A stretch of DNA of 64,000 nucleotides, taken from positions 1-64,000 of the forward strand of contig JAUCBJ010009066.1 of assembly GCA_032718475.1 (NCBI GenBank). Direction: 5' to 3'. The DNA comes from Nemertoderma westbladi. Lineage: Eukaryota > Xenacoelomorpha > Nemertodermatida > Nemertodermatidae. Under the pieces are notes generated by a model. That model ran no database searches. It was not told where the DNA came from and was given only the letters and a program-made list of their open reading frames with translations. Made by a program: the position numbers and the translations under genes. Positions 57,501 through 63,832 of the stretch are shown in pieces; positions within the stretch are counted from its first letter, which is position 1; every line of letters begins with the position of its first letter.

Positions 57501-59649
57501 ACCAGTTACCCCCAGGTATGTTTGTCACGCACCAGTAACCCCCAGGTATGTTTGCCACGCACATGTCACACTGAGGTATGTTTGTCACGCACCTGTTACC
57601 CCCAGGTATGTTTGTCACGCACCTGTTACCCCCAGGTATGTTTGTCACGCACCAGTAACCCCCAGGTATGTTTGTCACGCCCCTGTTACCCCCAGGTATG
57701 TTTGTCACGTACCAGTAACCCCCAGGTATGTTTGTCACGCACCTGTTACCCCCAGGTATGTTTGTCACGCACCAGTAACCCCCAGGTATGTTTGTCACGC
57801 ACCTGTTACCCCCAGGTATGTTTGTCACGCACCAGTAACCCCCAGGTATGTTTGTCACGCACCTGTTACCCCCAGGTATGTTTGTCACGCACCAGTAACC
57901 CCCAGGTATGTTTGTCACGCACCTGTTACCCCCAGGTATGTTTGTCACGCACCAGTAACCCCCAGGTATGTTTGTCACGCACCTGTTACCCCCAGGTATG
58001 TTTGTCACGCACCAGTAACCCCCAGGTATGTTTGTCACGCACCTGTTACCCCCAGGTATGTTTGTCACGCACCAGTAACCCCCAGGTATGTTTGTCACGC
58101 ACCAGTAACCACCAGGTATGTTTGTCACGCACCTGTTACCCCCAGGTATGTTTGTCACGCACCAGTAACCCCCAGGTATGTTTGTCACGCACCTGTTACC
58201 CCCAGGTATGTTTGTCACGCACCAGTAACCCCCAGGTATGTTTGTCACGCACCTGTTACCCCCAGGTATGTTTGTCACGCACCTGTTACCCCCAGGTATG
58301 TTTGTCACGCACCTGTTACCCCCAGGTATGTTTGTCACGCACCAGTAACCCCCAGGTATGTTTGTCACGCACCTGTTACCCCCAGGTATGTTTGTCACGC
58401 ACCAGTAACCCCCAGGTATGTTTGTCACGCACCTGTTACCCCCAGGTATGTTTGTCACGCACCAGTAACCCCCAGGTATGTTTGTCACGCACCAGTTACC
58501 CCCAGGTATGTTTGTCACGCACCTGTTACCCCCAGGTATGTTTGTCACGCACCAGTAACCCCCAGGTATGTTTGTCACGCACCTGTTACCCCCAGGTATG
58601 TTTGTCACGCACCAGTAAACCCCAGGTATGATTGTCACGCACCAGTAACCCCCAGGTATGATTGTCACGCACCTGTCACATTGATACTGGTTGTTCCCAT
58701 AGAGTCGCGTAGATATAGCGAACATCCTCAGCAGTTCGATTATATTTACCGGATGGTCCGACTTGGGTAAATCCAAACTGAGTTGGGTGAACACTTCGTA
58801 AGTGTTCGACTTATAATGGCACTCACCACAGACAACCTGGGAGCGCATAGTACCCGCAAATATATCCCGCAAAGCTGATCTAAAAAATTTAAAAAAGCCG
58901 AAACATATTATTAATAATAAGAATAATAAGGTGTTGTTACCGACCCGGGGCTTCTCGCAATGTTATTATTTTGCTGTAATCACCTAGCAACGGCGTTGTT
59001 CATTAAATTGATTATCGATGATTTTCGATTAAAACAAATATATAAGAACATGTTAAATTAACAATGTATTATTCTAATTGGGGGAGTGGATGGGGACTTT
59101 CGATCGATTATTTTCGTAACTATTTTCGATCGATTAACGATTTTCGATCACCTTTGGACAACCAAGTAAATTAGTTGGGTATCACATCACGGTTTTTAAA
59201 GTATGTCGTTAATTAAACTCAATATAGAAAATAATGTGTATGTACCGGTAGATACAGGGAATTATTTTGTTCTTTTTTTTTTTTAGAATATTGGCCTTTA
59301 AAGCCAATAATTATCCTAACGTGGTTCCCATTCCTTGCCAGACCCCCCCCCCCCCCCCCCCTTCCTACTCGACGCCTCTACCTGATTTTCCCCCTCTCCA
59401 CCTGATCCCCCCTACCTGGTTTTCCCATTCGCGTGTACTATAAGCGATTTGGACAGAGCGTCCAGCATGTAGACCAAATACTCGTGGGCGTCCTCCTCAC
59501 CACCGACGTGCATGTTGCGACACAAGGAGGACAATGACGCCACTAGCGGCTTGGGGAGGAATGCGGATTGGTTGGAATGGAGTTGTTCGCAGACCCGTGT
59601 CATATTGCAAGCGTGGCAGGGTTGGCGGTTGCCTAGGATACAGGCCATA
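8851..59649 (-). CDS. Ubiquitin-specific protease (USP36/42/17-like), nine exons, N-terminus off window
   Basis: Exons on the minus strand, 5' to 3': 59416-59649, 58673-58879, 54569-54746, 30359-30481, 20253-20385, 19027-19622, 10853-10999, 10012-10138, 8851-9560. All junctions are GT-AG and all phases agree, giving about 817 residues. The catalytic domain is recognisable: GEEDAHEYLVYML, RDIFAGTMRSQVVC, zinc-ribbon pair CGEC and CDRC, NVLILHLKRF, the His box SGHYVGIA, KYDDAM and AYVLFYLR. The catalytic-Cys box is missing and must lie right of 64000. The C-terminal half is disordered (S/T/P/N-rich), then basic with a KKKKKKRKKKK run, as in nucleolar/nuclear USP36 and USP42. By family it removes ubiquitin from proteins. 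Three introns are made almost entirely of tandem repeats that start at the 5' splice site. Confidence 0.88.
9561..10852 (-). other. USP introns G-H and H-I, apart from exon H
   Basis: AT-rich intron sequence at 9561-10011 and 10139-10852 without recognisable repeats or genes. Confidence 0.6.
10012..10138 (-). CDS. USP exon H
   Basis: Acceptor TTGTCTCAG|ACC, donor TTCAAG|GTGAGA. Encodes TSVTPNKSEQKTPSK through VKTPNKKVQ, a T/P/K-rich linker with TP and SP sites. Leaves in phase 1. Confidence 0.72.
10853..10999 (-). CDS. USP exon G
   Basis: Acceptor TTATTACAG|TGT, donor AGAAAG|GTAACT; 49 whole codons (CLGSNASFGDAE to MNGVRK), acidic and serine-rich. Supported by phase and clean splice sites only. 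Confidence 0.7.
11584..12619. repeat. Decamer-based satellite (TAGAATCTAG type), left half
   Basis: About 1.03 kb of 10-bp units of the form TAGAANNNNG, arranged as higher-order 30-bp units (TAGAATCTAG, TAGAATAGAG, TAGAATGTRG). It lies in the USP intron between exons F and G and is interrupted at its right end by the RLE retrotransposon. The open frame on the minus strand here is a shadow. Confidence 0.95.
12754..16542 (+). CDS. Retrotransposon polyprotein: Cys-rich N-domain, reverse transcriptase, RLE endonuclease
   Basis: An intact 1262-residue ORF. Residues 6-39 form a cysteine-rich motif (CCSC, CAKCVC, CTNC, NNC) of probable zinc-binding type. Residues about 128-310 are a S/T/G/P-rich linker encoded by an internal minisatellite. 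The RT lies around 590-800 with IDATNAF (669-675), TQGDP (723-727) and FADD (755-758). Then comes a CCHC finger C1041-x-C1043-x7-H1051-x3-C1055 and a PD-(D/E)xK-like nuclease (LDVSVSG with D1111, FIDVSVF with D1128). This order is that of R2/CRE/NeSL-type elements; CRE-like is my best guess for the clade. It makes cDNA at a nicked target. GC content is well above the surroundings and no lesion is seen, so it is recent and possibly active. Confidence 0.9.
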   Translation: MSGSACCSCNATTGRCAKCVCARQGRLCTNCAPGGKNNCRNRGQAGTQIPVAPVLSDTRALHQSQPLPVRDNPDVSAPVFYSQDGGRLSALASDTTSDDDTTLVDLDVTLVPSTPRDCLPLSLQTIGSSSSGSAGPTTTSSGSVGPTTTSSGSAGPTTTSSGSAGPTTTSSGSVGPTTTSSGSAGPASTTSSSGSVGPTTTSSGSAGPTPTTSSSGSVGPTSTTSSSGSVGPSSTTSSSGSVGPTPTTSSSGSVGTTSTSSSSGPTTTTSLSGSVGPTSTTSSSGSVGPTPISSTSGPSTTTSSTATSQTGEVTWGMKRFPKSEFYSTINQTYDEIVHWRTNLFLMPQGAVGRQVVTEMSRLISLTVSDNPLRDIAGTLLMLLPALLQQKPSRNSTTATHRRVLQRRLVSWQGGQFQELMVEARAIQYHLPKPRQTASQTVALQKAFVRHMLSGNISAATRCLSAANRGAPMKLGESFLDKDGVTKTVRDVLRDKHPPAQPADESILIDPAEYPGAPEHHGVIFEGIDGEVILSSLLRMKGNAAGPSGVDVQGWKHLLTKFRTQSTELASQIAEWAKQIAQVVVPPESLSALLNARLLALNKNPGVRPIGIGEVLRRVIGKAIIYCIREDLQEVGGDVQLCLGQKAGIEFAIHSLNDAFDSDDCDAVLQIDATNAFNVLNRQAAIHNIRSVCPSLATVVTNCYSRPSRLYVDGEFILSEEGSTQGDPVAMPMFGGSMMPLIIKLRELCDIIQRWFADDGNAAGKLAELRKFWDIVSKEGPLYGYFPSKCHLTVKPGKLAEAEALFAGTGVVINTVGHELLGGVIGSEGFRGEFLDRMVDEFAAQVDRISDIAAVDPHCAYAGLVFGLSCRWRYVSRVVPGATEHFAKLEEAVTRFLCRLTNRPAISPEERQLLSLPVRLGGLGVPVTRDLDSQYRNSRAICEPFRQPTSPTMSQVREDQKRVLSALKADTAQRIKSRTEEVNSIISVEQRKLCELTSEKGASTWLNTKPLSHLETHLDKEEFRDALCLRYGWSPKNLPSRCACGERFSASHILSCPTGGFPSIRHNEIRDFVADSLTEVAHNVAVEPMLLPLSGEQFTLRSTSTDQQARLDVSVSGFWGNRFQKTFIDVSVFNPLAATNAAMTLDAAHRHHEDRKARKYEERVREVEHGNFTPLIFTAFGGMAPTATQFVSRLAHKIADKREIRYSDSVTWVRRRLSFALLRSSLLCLRGCRSAARRPVRCNIADTSIRLTNAAVDTTGTIN
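13131..13670 (+). repeat. In-frame minisatellite encoding the S/T-rich linker
   Basis: Units of 30, 39 and 48 bp built on TCGTCGGGTTCCGYTGGCCC and ACAACAACA or ACTTCCACCACG, all multiples of three, encode SSGSxGPTTT-like repeats inside the retrotransposon ORF. The other frames are also open here but are shadows. Confidence 0.85.
16696..17713. repeat. Decamer-based satellite (TAGAATCTAG type), right half
   Basis: Continuation of the array at 11584-12619 after the retrotransposon, about 1.02 kb, same decamers and same 30-bp higher-order pattern. The two halves are nearly equal in length. Confidence 0.95.
17856..17890. repeat. Perfect 16-bp hairpin
   Basis: AATTACTTATGTCGTT, a 3-nt AAA loop, then the exact complement. 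Probably a transposon-end or replication relic; no terminator role is implied in this intron. Confidence 0.8.
18785..18850. repeat. 23-bp duplication followed by (TTTCG)n
   Basis: CGAAAGGAAACAAAAAATAT plus TCA occurs twice (18785 and 18808), followed by four TTTCG units. Similar TTTCG runs occur at about 11401, on the other side of the satellite. Confidence 0.75.
19027..19622 (-). CDS. USP exon F (disordered P/S/N-rich tail)
   Basis: Acceptor ATTAACTTAG|GT, donor AATCAG|GTTAGA; 198 whole codons plus the split Gly. Internal imperfect peptide repeats of the type PFIGPxxxNS / FTGSPLLPN are visible. No fold recognised; the frame is set by phase with exons E and G. Confidence 0.8.
19899..20108. 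mobile_element. Inverted pair of tRNA-SINE-like ends
   Basis: A 66-bp arm at 19899-19964 and its near-complement at 20043-20108 (about 90 percent) flank a 78-bp spacer in intron E-F. Each arm contains a B-box-like AGTTCGATCCC followed by an identical tail, as in tRNA-derived SINEs, here divergently placed. A single fold-back element is an alternative. Confidence 0.5.
20168..20216. repeat. 15-bp perfect hairpin around GGAGCC repeats (MITE-like remnant)
   Basis: CTAGGGATGCGACAG (20168-20182) and its exact complement (20202-20216) enclose 19 bp of GGAGCCGGAGCC type. The arm resembles hAT terminal repeats (AGGGATGC), so this may be a nearly empty hAT-type MITE. Confidence 0.5.
20253..20385 (-). 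CDS. USP exon E (end of catalytic domain)
   Basis: Acceptor ATCCCTTTAG|GCT, donor AAACG|GTGAGT. Encodes ATGISRLEALKQHQ then GAYVLFYLRQR, the C-terminal USP signature, followed by the start of the disordered tail. Leaves in phase 1. Confidence 0.88.
20429..20454. repeat. Poly(G) tract, 26 nt (poly(C) on the USP transcript)
   Basis: On the minus strand this is C26 beginning about 70 nt upstream of the exon E acceptor, at the very end of the 17-19-bp array intron. Confidence 0.9.
21660..24700. repeat. Higher-order block in the 17-19-bp satellite, copy 1
   Basis: Rare variants recur in the same order about 3.9 kb later: AGAGCAAAATCAGTG at 22141 and 26059 (offset 3918), TCTAGAGCCAAATCTG at 23211 and 27110 (offset 3899), and AAATCCGTATG near 24607 and 28527. 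Copy 2 covers about 25620-28610. The small change in offset equals one unit. Confidence 0.8.
25620..28610. repeat. Higher-order block in the 17-19-bp satellite, copy 2
   Basis: Partner of the block at 21660-24700, sharing the same ordered rare variants with small unit-level indels. Confidence 0.8.
30359..30481 (-). CDS. USP exon D (catalytic His box)
   Basis: Acceptor AATTTGCAG|CGC, donor GCCATG|GTGAGT; 41 whole codons from RHNYTLVGAILHHG to KYDDAM. HSGHYVGIA holds the catalytic His and the following YDD is the acidic partner region. A 17-19-bp repeat array begins about 14 nt into the next intron. Confidence 0.9.
30846..31222. mobile_element. MITE-like element with GGCCTGTTTACACG termini
   Basis: A 377-bp unit with imperfect terminal inverted repeats (GGCCTGTTTACACGTGG and its complement with a small insertion). 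The interior is rich in AAGTTGC words and contains a perfect 18-bp-arm hairpin at 30943-30980 with a 2-nt loop. No coding capacity. The target duplication is not clear. It sits in intron C-D near exon D. Confidence 0.65.
31363..32066 (-). mobile_element. LINE fragment: 5' end only
   Basis: Matches the 5' UTR and first endonuclease codons of the LINE at 3955-7385, including the 5' hairpin arms and GTGCCCTACTGGGC at the 5' limit. It stops in the early endonuclease, where its CCGATGTTC meets the satellite word ACCGAT. Retaining the 5' end but losing the 3' end is the reverse of the usual LINE truncation. Confidence 0.8.
32245..32380. mobile_element. Short inverted-repeat element inside the 42-bp array
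   Basis: Imperfect 28-bp inverted repeats (TTATTATGGGAACGGCTCTA and AACCTTTCCCATAATAA at the other end) bound a 136-bp segment, with satellite on the right. Probably a small MITE inserted into the distal end of the array. Confidence 0.45.
33451..38708. repeat. 5.26-kb recent block duplication in the 42-bp array, copy 1
   Basis: Same order of unit variants as 39871-45128 at a constant offset of 6420 bp. Only a few substitutions were noticed by eye, for example ACCTGGGTC at 35184 versus AACTGGGTC in copy 2. Confidence 0.85.
39871..45128. repeat. 5.26-kb recent block duplication in the 42-bp array, copy 2
   Basis: Partner of 33451-38708. Near identity means either a very recent duplication or an assembly duplication; the scaffold gap lies only 1.2 kb further on. 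Confidence 0.85.
46346..46445. other. Assembly gap, 100 N
   Basis: Exactly 100 N within the 42-bp array: a placeholder gap, so the true array length is unknown. Confidence 0.99.
49260..52945. repeat. Second block duplication in the 42-bp array (offset about 2179 bp)
   Basis: The unusual unit CACCTCCACCTGGTATT occurs at about 50588 and 52767, and neighbouring rare units (CTTGGTATT, interrupted TACTGCTCACC and TACTGACTCACC) keep the same spacing. About 1.5 kb is repeated. Confidence 0.75.
54569..54746 (-). CDS. USP exon C (LKRF box), source of the 42-bp repeat
   Basis: Acceptor TATACGCAG|A, donor CCCTG|GTGAGTAAA, ending in phase 0. Encodes CRHKVNATKRVLI, NVLILHLKRF and VKYLENINIGPFSTVNTL. The last 33 bp (NIGPFSTVNTL) match the repeat consensus at 30 of 33 positions, so this exon end is the first unit of the array in the intron. 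Confidence 0.88.
54897..58672. repeat. 30-bp satellite of USP intron B-C, carrying the exon B donor
   Basis: About 126 units of 30 bp. On the minus strand each reads GTGCGTGACAAACATACC plus 12 variable bases ending in ACAG, ACTG or ACAT. The unit reproduces the exon B donor (GACAG|GTGCGTGAC, then ATCATACC). Two variant domains meet at about 57077, where a 29-bp unit shifts frame: CCCGAGG/TTAGAGG types to the left, CCCCAGG types to the right. Long frames on both strands are array shadows. Confidence 0.95.
58673..58879 (-). CDS. USP exon B (DIF box and first zinc-ribbon cysteines)
   Basis: Acceptor TTTTTTAG|ATCAGC, donor GACAG|GTGCGTGA. Encodes SALRDIFAGTMRSQVVCGEC through GNNQYQCDR. The final Arg codon is split and the next exon supplies the second Cys of CDRC. 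The donor region is the template for the 30-bp array that fills the following intron. Confidence 0.88.
58880..59415 (-). other. USP intron A-B
   Basis: 536-bp AT-rich intron. Contains C19 at 59343-59361, which is a G tract on the transcript about 55 nt after the exon A donor. No satellite. Confidence 0.7.
59416..59649 (-). CDS. USP exon A (catalytic domain, QQDAHE box region)
   Basis: Acceptor ATGCTCAG|T, donor ACCAG|GTAGGG. Encodes the segment from MACILGNRQPCHAC to SKSL, including GGEEDAHEYLVYML, the conserved motif following the Cys box in USPs. It enters and leaves in split codons (2+1). The donor is followed by a G-rich intron stretch on the transcript. Confidence 0.88.
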
Positions 59650-60102
59650 CTGAGCATTAAATTAATTTCCAAACAATTATATAATATGTAATAATACCTA
59701 TATACTATTTTATTCATTCTAAACATGTGGTATATAAATTATACAATACATAAATAGGGCCTACTATATAATCATTAAATATATAAAATATCGTTTTTGC
59801 CATTCAATTATTACTTTAAATTACCGGTATTCATTAATTAAGAAATTATATATTATTAGGCCTAGTTCCCCATTAAACTAATAATAAAAGTTCTGAAGTT
59901 ATCATAAACATATATAAATAAAGAGGCCCCAACTCTGCAACTATGAGGATGAGGAATTACATCCGTAATATGTTTATCTGTTTGTATAATATAAATATAT
60001 ATACTAAGTATAGTAAAAATATTATACTATAGTAAAATAATAATATGTTAATCATACCTATTATTACAGCAGTACATGACACAGGTAGGTAGGCGATAGT
60101 TG
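59650..60102 (-). other. USP intron upstream of exon A
   Basis: Very AT-rich; nothing recognised apart from the exon A acceptor. No Cys-box exon is found here or to the right within the window. Confidence 0.6.
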
Positions 60103-61156
60103 CAGAGCAGTAGGGAACATACCCTTAAATAAGCTCCAAAAGTGGGTTCTTATTTAAGGAAAATGGCTCTTATTTAGGGGTTTTTGGGCCTTTTTTGGAT
60201 ATTTTTTCGATATAATATGCAATAACTTGTTTCAGGAAAAAATACCGCATAATTTTATTTCACAATGTAAAAGTTGGGTCTTTCTTGAACATAAAGCAAA
60301 AAACCAGAAAACATTTCACCGTCCGGTTTTTTTTCTACAAGCGTTTTAAAATTGCATCAAAAATACGACCAGTTCCTAAATAAGAGGGATTTTTTAAATT
60401 TACCTTATTTAAGACATCGAAATTGTACACAAATACTAATAGTCCTTAAATAAGAACTTTTTGACATGGGTTTCTTATTTAGGTATACAATTTCATTCCA
60501 AAATCTGCATACTCCTTAAATAAATTAAATATTTCTCATTTCTCACAGAGAGTAGAAGCAGTTCCGCGACAATAATAATATTGCTCCTCAAAAGTACTTT
60601 GTGTACAGTATGTGTTACACTTCTTTCATAATTCTTTGATTTACAGATTTATGTCAGTCTGTATAATGCTAATTGTTGGGTTAAGGATAAGGACAATGGT
60701 TGCACTGCACTCTATAAATCCTCTATAGAATATCGTATCATTATGAAGTTGCTAGCACTGGCATTCTTACCTCACACGGTAGCATAGAATAGCCCATTGA
60801 TATTCAAAAGAATAGCCCATCGCCCATCTGAGCGCACATACATTGTCACGTATTTCGATGAAACATGACTCAAGTAACTGGACATCGCCGCACAGTTTCG
60901 AAAAACTAACTTGTGTCCTGCATTTCCTCTTCTGCTCCGCGTTACGCCCCACTTAGATGGATTGTCCAAAATGTTGTACTTGAAAGGTGTGAAAAAAGTG
61001 AAAAACCAATGTCAATGTCATGTCAATAGGCACAAAGATGGTTCGTTTGGGCAGCTGATAGACGTTATGAAGGTTAAAGATGATGACTGGATGACGTTTT
61101 GGCTCAACTAGCTCAGGCAGGAGTGGGACACGTTCGTGGGACCTTTGCGCAGCATG

Positions 61157-61456
61157 AAGTGAGCAAAGCCTTAGCTAGCCCTAGCTGATAGGGGCCCCAC
61201 CCCATTTACATGTTGTCTTTCGTTAGTCAGAGGTCGTTCAACACAATACTCGTCTCCTTAATTTGCCTCATTGCGTTCGTTTGTTTTTTTACCAAACTTC
61301 AGATTATTTCTAATCTTTTGACAGACTACATACTGACATACATACAAAGTTTCGTTTAATTTCATCAAGGAATGACCGTGTTATTACCGATAAAAAATTT
61401 ACAACGACGACAGACAACTCGTTAATAGCACCCATATGCTAAGGCTTCGCTCACTT
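61157..61456. mobile_element. Nested 300-bp inverted-repeat element
   Basis: AAGTGAGCAAAGCCTTAGC at 61157-61175 and its complement with one mismatch at 61438-61456 bound a 300-bp unit inside the larger transposon. No ORF; MITE-like. Confidence 0.6.
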
Positions 61457-61494
61457 GAACGTGGCTCTCCCCCACATTCAATCCGGTTCGACGC

Positions 61495-62985
61495 AGTTTG
61501 TTGCTCATTGCTGCTCGTTGTGCTTTATTATTTCTCATTGTTGCTCGTTGTTGGTCATTGTTGCTTGTTGGTGCTCATTGTTGCTCGTTAGTTGTACCTT
61601 ATTATTGCTCGTTGTTGCTCGTTGTACTCTATTATTGCTCGTTGTTGCTCATTATTGCTCATTGTTACTCATTGTTGCTCGTTGTTGTACTTTATTATTG
61701 CTCGTTCAATCGTTGTTCCTCATTGTTGCTCGTTGTTGTACTTTATTATTGCTCATTGTTGGTCATTGTTGCTTGTTGGTGCTCATTGTTGCTCGTTAGT
61801 TGTACTTTATTATTGCTCGTTGTTGCTCATTGTACTCTATTATTGCTCGTTGTTGCTCATTATTGCTCATTGTTACTCATTGTTGCTCGTTGTTGTTCTT
61901 TATTATTGCTCATTGTTGCTCAGTGTTTCTCATTGTTGCTCGTTGTTGCTCAATGTTACTCGTCGTTACTCATTGTCATTGTTGCTCATTGTTACTCGTT
62001 GTTCCTCATGTCCTAATTATGGGTCGTTGTTTCTCGATATTGTAATTTATTATTGCTCATTGTTGCTCGTTGTTTCTCAATGTTGCTCGTTGTTGTACTT
62101 TATTATTGCTCGTTCAGTCATTGTTCCTCATAGTTGCTCGCTGTTTCTCATTGTTGTACTTTATTATTACTCATTGTTGCTCGGTGTTTCTCAATGTTAC
62201 TCGTTGTTGCTCATTGTTGCTCGTTGTTGCTCATTATTACTTATTGTTACTCGTTGTTGCTCATTGTTGCTCGTTGTTGTACTTTATTATTGCTCATTTA
62301 GTCGTTGTTCCTCATTGTTGCTCGCTGTTTCTCGTTGTTGCTCATTGTTGTACTTTATTATTACTCATTGTTGCTCGGTGTTTCTCAATGTTACTCGTTG
62401 TTGCTCATTGTTGCTCGTTGTTACTCATTATTACTCATTGTTACTCGTTGTTGCTCATTGTTGCTCGTTGTTGTACTTTATTATTGCTCATTCAGTCGTT
62501 GTTCCTCATTGTCAGATTGTTGCTCGCTGTTTCTCGTTGTTGCTCATTGTTGTACTTTATTATTACTCATTGTTGCTCGGTGTTTCTCAATGTTACTCGT
62601 TGTTGCTCATTGTTGCTCGTTCAGTCGTTGTTCCTCATTATTGCTCATTGTTGTTCGTTGTTTCTCGCTGTTGCCCATTGTTGCTCGTTGTTGTACTTTA
62701 TTATTGCTCATTTTTGCTCGTTGTTGCTCATTGTTTCTCATTGTTGCTCAATGTTACTCGTAGTAGGCCTAGTCGTAGTTGCTCATTGTTACTCGTTGTT
62801 GCTCATTGTTGCTCGTTCAGTCGTCGTTCCTCATTATTGCTCGTTGTTGTTCTTTATTATTGCTCAATGTTACTCGTTGTTGCTAATTGTTGCTCGTTGT
62901 TGCTCATTGTTTTGTTACTCATTGTTCATTTGTTGCTCGTTGTTGCTTATTGTTGGTCATTGTTGCTCGTTGTGCATTTTTGCAC
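61495..62985. repeat. Decamer minisatellite TTGTTGCTC(A/G)
   Basis: About 1.5 kb of TTGTTGCTCA and TTGTTGCTCG units with interspersed TTGTACTTTATTATTGCTC variants. It produces long open frames of L/V/A/H/C/S composition that are artefacts of the repeat. Confidence 0.92.
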
Positions 62986-63832
62986 CTATCCAATTAAGCT
63001 CAGAAGCTCCCTTATCTCTGCATCTTGCAATGTCCTGTCAAGGTTAGGCAGGTAGGAGGTCATAACTGTCATAAGCAGATAAGGGCAGAAGGAGGACGGG
63101 GCTGGGAGACGAGGCTATAAGAGACATTATACAGTTATATAAGGATATTTAATTTAATTTATTTAATTTAATATATGAGAAATGAGGGCAGTATTGGTTG
63201 ACAGGAGATACGCAATGCGTATCCCATTGCGCCTCATAATAGCCTCTCGTCAACAAGTCAACCCCATCGACTAGCGGCACTGGCTATTTCAGCTGACGGG
63301 GCTCTGTCGAAAAACGCGTCCCTGATGCAGTAAGGGCCCTCTTTTGAGGAGCAATATTATTATTGTCGCGGAACTGCTTCTACTCTCTGTGAGAAATGAG
63401 AAATATTTAATTTATTTAAGGAGTATGCAGATTTCGGAATGAAATTGTATACCTAAATAAGAAACCCATGTCAAAAAGTTCTTATTTAAGGACTTTTAGT
63501 ATTTGTGTACAATTTCGATGTCTTAAATAAGGTAAATTTAAAAAATCCCTCTTATTTAGGAACTGGTCGTATTTTTGATGCAATTTTAAAACGCTTGTAG
63601 AAAAAAAACCGGACGGTGAAATGTTTTCTGTTTTTTTGCATTATGTTCAAGAAAGAACCAACTTTTATATTGTGAAATAAAATTATGCGGTATTTTTTAC
63701 TGAAACAAGTTCTTGCATATTATGTCGAAAAAATATCCAAAAAAGGCCCAAAAACCCCTAAATAAGAGCCATTTTCCTTAAATAAGAACCCACTTTTGGA
63801 GCTTATTTAAGGGTATGTTCCCTACTGCAGAG

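Larger units (their letters stand above)
60108..63827. mobile_element. Non-autonomous DNA transposon with 487-bp terminal inverted repeats
   Basis: Arms 60108-60594 and 63341-63827 are both 487 bp and near-exact complements, beginning CAGTAGGGAACATACC. The flanks carry a 5-bp duplication CAGAG (60103-60107 and 63828-63832). Each arm contains about eight copies of CTTATTTAAG or CCTAAATAAG in both orientations, like subterminal transposase sites. The interior has no recognisable transposase, only a nested inverted-repeat element and a decamer array. The superfamily is not assigned; a 5-bp target site excludes standard hAT (8 bp) and Tc1 (TA). Confidence 0.88.

Noticed and set aside
31318-58672. 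CRISPR array
   Set aside because: Units are contiguous direct copies with no unique spacers, no cas genes, and the setting is a eukaryotic intron.
54913-58770. 1285-codon open frame on the + strand (CLSRTC repeats) and matching minus frames
   Set aside because: The 30-bp unit is a multiple of three without stops, so frames stay open by arithmetic; the region is an intron of the protease gene on the other strand.
61455-63055. 487-codon frame rich in L, C, S, V, H
   Set aside because: Encoded by the TTGTTGCTC decamer array; open in all three forward frames and without an independent start context.
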